From: Aeromonas sanarellii
Lineage (GTDB): Bacteria; Pseudomonadota; Gammaproteobacteria; Enterobacterales; Aeromonadaceae
Reading direction: 5' to 3'
DNA length: 64,000 nt
Assembly: GCF_000820085.1 (NCBI RefSeq)
Contig: NZ_CDBN01000087.1
Location: forward strand, 40,317 to 104,316
Shown: positions 58,171 to 64,000 of the stretch, one piece after another
Position numbering within the stretch: position 1 is the stretch's first letter
Layout: each line of letters begins with the position of its first letter
Notes under the pieces: generated by a model
What the model saw: the letters and a program-made list of their open reading frames with translations, nothing else
The model's database searches: none
Told to the model about the DNA's origin: nothing
Program-made: the position numbers and the translations under genes

Positions 58171-59526
58171 TTAACCTGTATAGACCCCTTCCTCCGGGTA
58201 ACGGATCCGGGTCTCGCTCGGTCTGGCCAGCATCAGGGCCAGGGTGAGGGGACCCAGACGGCCGCAGATCATCACCAGCACCAGGATCAGCTTGCCCGGT
58301 TCACTCAGGGAAGCGGTGATGCCGGTCGAGAGGCCGACGGTGGCGAAGGCCGAGATGGTCTCGAACATGATCTTGTCGAAGGAGTGTGATTCCGTGAGCA
58401 TCAACAGAAACATGGCCAGCATCAGGGCCATGGTGCTGACGATGATGATGGCGAGCGATCGGGTCACTATCTGGGGGGATAGGGTGCGGCCAAAGGCGGT
58501 GACATGGGGGCGCTTGGTCAGAAACGCCCGGGTCGCGAGCAGGACGACGGCGAAGGTGGTGACCTTGATGCCGCCCCCTGTCGAGGTCGCCCCGGCACCG
58601 ATGAACATCAGCATCATCATGAACAGCAGGGAGGCCGGCACCATCTGGCCGATATCCACCGTATTGAAGCCCGCCGTGCGTGCGGTGGCCGACTGGAAGA
58701 AGGCCGCCAGCCACTGGCCGCCCAGACTGCTCTGGCCCAGGGTGTTAGGGTTGTCGTGCTCCAGCAGCCAGAACATCTGGGTGCCCAGGAGCAGCAGGGC
58801 AGGGGTCATCAGCAGCATCAGCTTGCTGTGCAGCTTCAGCTTGCGCCAGCGGCGGTTGCGCACCAGATCGACGATGACGGTAAAGCCGATGCCGCCGAGG
58901 ATGAGCAGGGCCGGAATGGTCAGGCTGATGAGGGGGTCGTCGCGATAGTCCATCAGATTGTTGGCAAACAGCGAGAAACCGGCGTTGTTGAAGGCCGACA
59001 CCGCGTGGAAGAAGCTGACATAGAGGCCGTGGCTCCACCCCATCTCGGGGACCCAGCGAATGGCCATGATGCCGGTGCCGATCAGCTGGGCGATGAGGGC
59101 GAACAAGACGATGCGCTTCACCAGCTGGATGATGTTGACTGAGCCCTCCTGGCCCAGCGCCTCCTTGGCCAGAACCTGCTGGCGCAGGCCGACCCGTTTG
59201 CTGAACATGGCGATCAGCAGCAGCGTCATGGTCATCTGGCCCAGCCCGCCTATCTCCATCAGCATCAGCAGGATGATCTGCCCCTGCAGGGTGAAAGCGG
59301 TGCCGGTATCTACCACCCCCAGGCCGGTCACGCTGATGGCCGAGGTGGCGGTAAACAGGGCGTTGATGAAGGTGACCTCCCCCTTGTGGCTGGAGGGCTG
59401 CACCAGAAACAGGGTGCCGACCAGCAGTATGATGAGGAAGCTGCCCAGGATCAGCCTGGCCTCGCTCCAGCGGGAGTTGTCATCCCGATAAAGGGTGAAG
59501 GCGTAGTTGCTGCGCCAGCTGATCAT
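58171..59526 (-). CDS. ktrB: KtrB sodium-dependent potassium channel subunit
   Basis: Inner-membrane ion-conducting subunit of 451 residues in the Trk/Ktr/HKT superfamily. The four selectivity-filter glycines lie in SVTGLGVVDTG, AFNNAGFSLF, ARTAGFNTVDIG and FATVGLSTGI; the glycine-rich gating loop GAGATSTGGGIK lies in the third repeat. This size and the KtrA partner distinguish it from TrkH. Its start overlaps the ktrA stop by four bases (ATGA), so the two are translationally coupled. Confidence 0.94.
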   Translation of the reverse strand: MISWRSNYAFTLYRDDNSRWSEARLILGSFLIILLVGTLFLVQPSSHKGEVTFINALFTATSAISVTGLGVVDTGTAFTLQGQIILLMLMEIGGLGQMTMTLLLIAMFSKRVGLRQQVLAKEALGQEGSVNIIQLVKRIVLFALIAQLIGTGIMAIRWVPEMGWSHGLYVSFFHAVSAFNNAGFSLFANNLMDYRDDPLISLTIPALLILGGIGFTVIVDLVRNRRWRKLKLHSKLMLLMTPALLLLGTQMFWLLEHDNPNTLGQSSLGGQWLAAFFQSATARTAGFNTVDIGQMVPASLLFMMMLMFIGAGATSTGGGIKVTTFAVVLLATRAFLTKRPHVTAFGRTLSPQIVTRSLAIIIVSTMALMLAMFLLMLTESHSFDKIMFETISAFATVGLSTGITASLSEPGKLILVLVMICGRLGPLTLALMLARPSETRIRYPEEGVYTG

Positions 59527-60176
59527 AGGGTGTCGAGCCAGTGGTCGATGGCATGCTTGTTGCCCGCCAGGATCAGGATGTCACCCAGCTGCAGCTCCAT
59601 CTTGCCGGTCAGCACGTTGTGCAGGACCTCGCCGCGCTTGATGGCCAGCAGCTGGAAGTCGTTTTGCTGCAACAGGTGCAGGTCGGCCAGGGTGCGGGCA
59701 TTCTGCTGCAGGCCGATGACGAATTCGGTGAGCACCATGTCGTGCCCCAGCTCCAGATAGTCGAACAGCCGGTTGTCCAGCATGCTCTGGGCCACCCGGC
59801 GCCCCATGTCCCACTCCGGGTTGATCACCTTGTCGGCCCCCACCTTCTGCAGGATCTTGGCGTGGAACTTGTCGCGGGCCTTGACCCACACCTTTTTCAC
59901 GCCGGCTTCCTTCAGAACGAGGGTGGTGAGGATGCTGGTCTCCAGGTTGTCGCCGATGGCGACGAAGACGATGTCGAAATTCGCCAGACCCAGTTCGGCG
60001 ACCGTGGCCTCGTCGGTGGCATCGGCGACGATGACATGATTGCACAGGGTGGCTATCTGGCGGGTCTTGACCTCGTCGATGTCGATGGCCAGCACCTCGG
60101 CATCCTGCCGCTGCAACTCTTCGCACAGGGCGCTGCCAAACAGGCCGAGGCCGATGACGGCGAATTGATTGTTCAT
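59523..60176 (-). CDS. ktrA: KtrA regulatory RCK subunit
   Basis: Cytoplasmic 217-residue regulator that gates KtrB in response to nucleotides. N-terminal RCK_N with the Rossmann loop VIGLGLFGSAL and the acidic strand-end AIDIDE; C-terminal RCK_C (about residues 135-217). First gene of the ktrAB pair on the minus strand, divergent from murB. Confidence 0.95.
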   Translation of the reverse strand: MNNQFAVIGLGLFGSALCEELQRQDAEVLAIDIDEVKTRQIATLCNHVIVADATDEATVAELGLANFDIVFVAIGDNLETSILTTLVLKEAGVKKVWVKARDKFHAKILQKVGADKVINPEWDMGRRVAQSMLDNRLFDYLELGHDMVLTEFVIGLQQNARTLADLHLLQQNDFQLLAIKRGEVLHNVLTGKMELQLGDILILAGNKHAIDHWLDTL

Positions 60177-60301
60177 TCATGCTTCCTCAAGGAACTGAAG
60201 GCGTTACTCTACTCCAGCGATGTGAGTCCGAAAAGTGTCCGGGTTTTTTGTCCCGGAAGATCTGGGGTAAACTGCCCCCCTCTCCTTGTCGGAACACGCA
60301 G

Positions 60302-61339
60302 ATGAAACTCACCCCCCAAGCCTCCCTGTCGACCCTCAATACCCTGGCGCTGGATGCGCACTGTCTCTGGCTGGCAGACGTGACCCAGCTGGATGACCTC
60401 GCACAGTTGCGGGTTCACCCCGAGCTGAGCGTCTTGCCGCGCCTGGTGCTGGGCGGCGGCAGCAACATCCTGTTCTGCGATGACTTCGCCGGTCTGGTGG
60501 TGCATAACGGCCTGAAGGGGATTGTGCTGCACGATGAGGGGGAGCACTGGCTGCTGCACGTGGCGGCCGGCGAGAACTGGCACGAGCTGGTGTGCCATGC
60601 CCTGCAGCAGGGTTGGTACGGCCTGGAGAACCTGGCGCTCATTCCCGGCACCGTCGGTGCCGCCCCGGTGCAGAACATCGGTGCCTACGGGGTCGAGCTG
60701 GCCAGTGTCTGCGCCTATGTGGAGGCATTCAATTGGCACAGCGGCGAGGTGGAGCATATCGACGCCGCCGATTGCCAGTTCGGTTACCGTGACAGCATCT
60801 TCAAGCACGCCTGTCAGGACTCCCACTTCATCACCGCCGTCGGCCTGCGTCTGCCCAAGGCCTGGCGACCGGTGGCGGGGTACGGCCCCCTTGCCGCCTT
60901 GGGGGAGGCGCCGAGTGCACAAGCCATCTTCGACACCGTCTGTGCCACTCGCATGGCCAAGCTGCCGGATCCCGCCGTGCTCGGCAATGCGGGCAGCTTC
61001 TTCAAGAACCCGGTGGTGCCTGCCGCATTGGCTGAGACCCTGAGACAGCAATACCCGCAGATGCCCAGCTACCCGGCCGGCGACGGTCAGGTGAAGCTGG
61101 CGGCGGGCTGGCTGATCGAACAGTGCGGCCTCAAGGGGTTCGCCATCGGCCGTGCCGCCGTCCATCAGGAGCAGGCGTTGGTGCTGGTTAACCTGGGAGG
61201 CGCCAGCGCCATGGAGCTGATCGCCCTGGCGGCCCATGTGCGGGACAGCGTGGAGCAGAAGTTCGGGGTGGTGCTGGAGCACGAGGTGCGCTTCATGGGC
61301 CGCAGCGGCGAGACCCGGCTCGATGAGGTACTGGCATGA
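60302..61339 (+). CDS. murB: UDP-N-acetylenolpyruvoylglucosamine reductase
   Basis: Flavoenzyme for the second step of UDP-MurNAc synthesis. Starting at ATG 60302 it has 345 residues. Type I MurB features are present: N-terminal substrate/FAD domain with LVLGGGSNILFCDDF and GYGLENLALIPGTVGAAPVQNIGAYGVE-like block, the catalytic Ser in NAGSFFKNPVV, and a C-terminal Glu in the LEHEVRFMG segment. The last four bases overlap the birA start (ATGA). Confidence 0.96.
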   Translation: MKLTPQASLSTLNTLALDAHCLWLADVTQLDDLAQLRVHPELSVLPRLVLGGGSNILFCDDFAGLVVHNGLKGIVLHDEGEHWLLHVAAGENWHELVCHALQQGWYGLENLALIPGTVGAAPVQNIGAYGVELASVCAYVEAFNWHSGEVEHIDAADCQFGYRDSIFKHACQDSHFITAVGLRLPKAWRPVAGYGPLAALGEAPSAQAIFDTVCATRMAKLPDPAVLGNAGSFFKNPVVPAALAETLRQQYPQMPSYPAGDGQVKLAAGWLIEQCGLKGFAIGRAAVHQEQALVLVNLGGASAMELIALAAHVRDSVEQKFGVVLEHEVRFMGRSGETRLDEVLA

Positions 61340-62301
61340 TCCTGACCCCCATCCGGCAGACGCTGATCACCCTGCTCAGCGACGGCCAGTTCCACTCGGG
61401 CGAGCAGCTCGGCGAGCGGCTCGGCATCAGCCGGGCGGCGGTGAGCAAGCACATGGCTGCGCTCAAGGAGCTGGGGCTGGACTTATTCAGCCTGACCGGC
61501 AAAGGCTACCGGCTCGCGGTGCCCATGGCGCTCTATGACGAGATGCAGCTGCGGGCGCTGGCTCCAATGGCACCGGTGCACTGCTTCCCGGTGATCGACT
61601 CCACCAACCAGTACCTGCTGGAGCGGGTCAACCAGCTGAGTTCAGGCGAGAGCTGTCTGGCCGAGTGTCAGACCGCCGGCCGGGGGCGCCGCGGCAAGCC
61701 CTGGGTCTCCCCCTTCGGCTGCCAGCTGATCCTCAGCATGTACTGGCGGCTGGAGCAGGGCATGGCGGCCGCCATGGGGCTCAGCCTGGCGGTGGGGGTG
61801 GCCGTGGTGGAGGCGCTGGAGTCGCTCGGTTATCCAGGGGTTGAGCTCAAGTGGCCGAACGATCTCTACTATCAGGGCCGCAAGCTGGCGGGCATCCTGG
61901 TGGAAATGAGCGGCAGTGCCGGCGCCAGCTGCAATCTGGTGATCGGGGTCGGCCTCAATCTTGCGATGCCGAGCCGGGAGGGGGAGAAGATCGACCAGGC
62001 CTGGTCCGAGCTGCGCCACATCCAGCCCGAACTGGTGGACCGCAACCAGCTGGCCGCCTGCGTGCTGTTGCATCTGCAGCAGGCCATGCAGACCTTCGAG
62101 CAGACCGGGCTGGCGAGCTTCGTCGAGAGCTGGAACCGGCTCGATCACTTCGCCGGCCAGCCGGTGAAACTATTGATGGGGGAGCAGGTGATCCGCGGGA
62201 TCGCCAGGGGCATCGACGATCGCGGGGCCCTGCGGCTGGAGACGGAGGAGGGGATCAAGTTCTACCTGGGCGGGGAGATCTCCCTGCGCCGGGGGGACTG
62301 A
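61336..62301 (+). CDS. birA: biotin-protein ligase / biotin operon repressor
   Basis: Bifunctional 321-residue protein: N-terminal winged helix (HSGEQLGERLGISRAAVSKHMAALKELGL) that represses the bio operon, then the ligase domain with the biotinyl-AMP loop GRGRRGKPWVSPFG and the KWPNDLYYQGRKLAGIL block, and a C-terminal SH3-like domain. It is coupled to murB by a four-base overlap, the same order as in E. coli. Confidence 0.96.
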   Translation: MILTPIRQTLITLLSDGQFHSGEQLGERLGISRAAVSKHMAALKELGLDLFSLTGKGYRLAVPMALYDEMQLRALAPMAPVHCFPVIDSTNQYLLERVNQLSSGESCLAECQTAGRGRRGKPWVSPFGCQLILSMYWRLEQGMAAAMGLSLAVGVAVVEALESLGYPGVELKWPNDLYYQGRKLAGILVEMSGSAGASCNLVIGVGLNLAMPSREGEKIDQAWSELRHIQPELVDRNQLAACVLLHLQQAMQTFEQTGLASFVESWNRLDHFAGQPVKLLMGEQVIRGIARGIDDRGALRLETEEGIKFYLGGEISLRRGD

Positions 62302-62322
62302 GACTCCATCCGGCATGAATGA

Positions 62323-62350
62323 GAAGAGGGGGCCCATGGGCCCCCTCTTC
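62323..62350. terminator. hairpin between birA and coaA
   Basis: GAAGAGGGGGCCCATGGGCCCCCTCTTC palindromic stem between convergent genes; it probably ends both transcripts. Confidence 0.75.
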
Positions 62351-62360
62351 GTCGCTGTCA

Positions 62361-63299
62361 TTATTTGCGCAGCTTGATCTGCTCGATGGCGTGCTCCTTG
62401 CCCTTGGTCAGGATCAGGTTCGCCCGCTCCCGGGTCGGCAGGATGTTCTCTTGCAGATTCAGGTAGTTGATATCCTGCCAGATGTTGTTGGCGATCTCGG
62501 TGGCCTCGCTCTCCGCCAGCCTGGCATAGTGGTGGAAATAGGAGTCGGGATCCGAGAAGGCGCCGCTGCGGAACTTGAGGAAGCGGTCTATGTACCAGGT
62601 GCGCAGCAGCTCGGCGTCGGCGTCCACATAGATGGAGAAGTCGACGAAGTCGGACACGAAGACGCGATGGGGGTCCTGGGGATAGTCCATGCCGCTTTGC
62701 AGCACGTTGAGCCCTTCCAGGATCAGGATGTCCGGCTGCTCCACCACCTTCTTCTCGTCGGGCAGGATGTCGTAGACGAGGTGGGAGTAGACGGGGGCCT
62801 CGACCTTCTCGTGGCCGGCGCGGATATTGGCGACAAACTCCACCAGATGGCGGATGTCATAGGACTCGGGGAAGCCCTTGCGGCGCATCAGGCCGCGGGC
62901 TTCCAGCTCCTTGTTGGGAAACAGGAAGCCATCCGTGGTGACCAGCTCCACCCTGGGGTGCTCAGGCCAGCGTTCCAGCAGTGCCTGCAGGATGCGGGCC
63001 GTGGTGCTCTTGCCCCCCGCCACGCTGCCGGCGATGCTGATGATATAGGTGCCCTTACCGCGGGACTGGCCGAGAAACTGCTCCAGCACCCGGCTGCGCC
63101 GCTGCTTGGCCTTGACGTAGAGATTGAGCAGGCGGGAGAGGGGCAGGTAGATCTCTTCCACCTCCCGCAATGACACCTTCTCGTTGATCCCGCGCAGGGT
63201 CTGCAGATCGTGCTCGGTCAGGGTCAGGGGGACCGCATCGCGCAATAACGCCCATTGTTCGCGGGTGAATTGCAAATAGGGGTTATGCTCTGTCGTCAT
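62361..63299 (-). CDS. coaA: pantothenate kinase, type I
   Basis: First and regulated step of coenzyme A synthesis. The 312-residue protein is of the bacterial type I (P-loop) family: Walker [14 protein letters not shown], the [10 protein letters not shown] block, [12 protein letters not shown], and the C-terminal [22 protein letters not shown] typical of E. coli CoaA (316 residues). It is convergent with birA and divergent from the tRNA-tuf operon, as in enterics. Confidence 0.97.
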   Translation of the reverse strand: MTTEHNPYLQFTREQWALLRDAVPLTLTEHDLQTLRGINEKVSLREVEEIYLPLSRLLNLYVKAKQRRSRVLEQFLGQSRGKGTYIISIAGSVAGGKSTTARILQALLERWPEHPRVELVTTDGFLFPNKELEARGLMRRKGFPESYDIRHLVEFVANIRAGHEKVEAPVYSHLVYDILPDEKKVVEQPDILILEGLNVLQSGMDYPQDPHRVFVSDFVDFSIYVDADAELLRTWYIDRFLKFRSGAFSDPDSYFHHYARLAESEATEIANNIWQDINYLNLQENILPTRERANLILTKGKEHAIEQIKLRK

Positions 63300-63439
63300 G
63301 GTGTCATCACTGTTTCTTGGGCAGGGCGACCATACACCAAGGGGTCGGGAGCGACAAGGGACGCGTCCGGTTGGGACGGAGAAGGAGCGCTTTTTTGCCT
63401 AGATCCCGGCAATAATGCACATTTTGCAAGGCGCAATGG

Positions 63440-63468
63440 TTGCATCCCCAAAATCCTTACCATAAAAT
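63440..63468 (+). promoter_or_regulatory. promoter of the tRNA-tuf operon
   Basis: -35 TTGCAT, 17-bp spacer, -10 TAAAAT, followed by the GC-rich discriminator GCGCGACGC typical of growth-rate and stringently controlled stable RNA promoters, about 95 bp before tRNA-Tyr. Confidence 0.75.
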
Positions 63469-63562
63469 GCGCGACGCTTGGATGTCTGTCGTCTATTTGC
63501 CCAGCAAAAGCGACAAAAACAACGGGTGCAAGCAGAATTACCGTTGTGGCATTTATGCAACC

Positions 63563-63647
63563 GGAGGGGTTCCCGAGCGGCCAAAGGGATCAGACTGTAA
63601 ATCTGACGGCTCTGCCTTCGAAGGTTCGAATCCTTCTCCCTCCACCA
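63563..63647 (+). tRNA. tRNA-Tyr (anticodon GTA)
   Basis: An 85-nt class II tRNA with a long variable arm. Acceptor GGAGGGG pairs with TCCCTCC, discriminator A, encoded CCA. Anticodon GTA at 63597-63599 in ACTGTAAAT; T-loop GGTTCGAATCC. It is close to E. coli tyrU. Confidence 0.98.
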
Positions 63648-63685
63648 TATTTCTCTGCGGTTTGAGTTCTTTGGGTTAGAGAAAT

Positions 63686-63760
<75 letters not shown>

Positions 63761-63764
63761 AGAT

Positions 63765-63839
63765 GCTGATATGGCTCAGGTAATTCTGAAAGCCACACCC
63801 TAGGGTGAGTTCGGCAATCGAACCAGCCTGTCAGCACCA
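63765..63839 (+). pseudogene. tRNA-Thr relic without anticodon loop, upstream of tuf
   Basis: A 75-nt sequence four bases after tRNA-Gly, at the place of enteric thrT. Its first 15 nt GCTGATATGGCTCAG, the anticodon-stem strands CACCC and GGGTGAG, and the 3' end TCAGCACCA match tRNA-Thr(GGT). The acceptor stem still pairs (GCTGATA with TGTCAGC) and CCA is present. However, the two anticodon-stem strands are separated by only TA, so the seven-base loop with the GGT anticodon is gone; the D arm has the unrelated GTAATTCTGAAAGCC, and the T arm reads GTTCGGCAATCGAAC. It cannot decode threonine. Its remaining arms can still pair, so it may act as a processing element of the tuf transcript. Confidence 0.75.
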
Positions 63840-63932
63840 GCCTCTCTGCTCCCCGTGATTCAAATCCATCATATAAACTGTTCTGTGGTTAGCTTGCCAC
63901 CGCGTACTCAGCGTTAGTTTAGAGGGACGATC

Positions 63933-64000
63933 ATGTCTAAAGAAAAATTTGAGCGTAATAAACCGCACGTTAACGTGGGTACCATCGGCCACGTTGACCA
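63933..64000 (+). CDS. tuf: elongation factor Tu (5' end only)
   Basis: The first 22-23 codons are present (MSKEKFERNKPHVNVGTIGH...), with the start of the G1 P-loop GHVDH at the window edge. ATG at 63933 follows AGAGGGACG. It is downstream of the tRNA cluster, so it corresponds to tufB of E. coli. The rest lies outside the window. Confidence 0.96.
   Translation, partial: MSKEKFERNKPHVNVGTIGHVD

Noticed and set aside
58171..59526. KtrB first read as TrkH
   Set aside because: The length, the coupled RCK gene of single-subunit KtrA size and the GAGATSTGGG loop fit KtrB; TrkH pairs with the twice-as-long TrkA.

Overview
The window reads as a chromosomal segment of a gammaproteobacterium of the genus Aeromonas or a close relative. 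The DNA is GC-rich, and protein sequences and local gene orders match enterics and Vibrio-like bacteria (bamD/rluD/pgeF/clpB, asnA/asnC, glrK-qseG-glrR, murB-birA-coaA-tRNA-tuf). An arginine deiminase operon, a KtrAB potassium system, TMAO respiration and many chemoreceptors suit an aquatic facultative anaerobe. There is no prophage, CRISPR array, rRNA or intact insertion sequence. Most of the window is core genome.

Layout. 0.2-9 kb: lacZ, then mglBAC and a chemoreceptor; lacZ and mglB each have a GalR/GalS-type operator, so galactoside uptake, hydrolysis and sensing look like one regulon. 9.0-9.3 kb, minus strand: an unlabelled RNA gene with the hallmarks of a CsrB/RsmB sponge RNA. 9.7-16.1 kb: a small secreted protein, then the arginine deiminase operon arcA-arcC-arcB plus a YfcC-type transporter, followed by a convergent ArgR-family regulator. 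16.3-18 kb: pyrBI with its leader-peptide attenuator. 18-25.9 kb: a ParB-like hypothetical, tRNA-Trp, a PsiD-like phosphatidylserine-decarboxylase-family enzyme, a CYTH protein, a second chemoreceptor with a flagellar-type promoter, and the blc/araC pair divergent from yqhD.

26-42 kb: pntAB, cysteine desulfidase cyuA, bamD divergent from rluD-pgeF, heat-shock clpB, an MBL-fold hydrolase, asnA divergent from asnC, a periplasmic solute-binding protein, a CBS-domain protein, and folM facing a FolK-like gene. 42-52 kb: two very small membrane ORFs, glrK-qseG-glrR (this GlrR lacks the GAFTGA loop that contacts sigma-54), a DUF1097 protein, msrPQ, two divergent PepSY-like genes upstream of a PhoPQ-like two-component system, and an acidic hypothetical whose 3' end is tandemly repeated.

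52-64 kb: torCA on the minus strand, topB under what looks like a consensus LexA box, a 144-bp palindromic MITE-like element just after topB, ktrAB, murB-birA, coaA, and a tRNA operon (Tyr, Gly) leading into tuf. Between tRNA-Gly and tuf, where enterics carry tRNA-Thr, lies a tRNA-Thr-derived sequence that keeps its acceptor stem and CCA end but has lost the anticodon loop.

The strongest candidates for new biology are the anticodon-less tRNA-Thr relic, the loop-less GlrR, the Csr-type RNA, the SOS box on topB and the PsiD-like decarboxylase.
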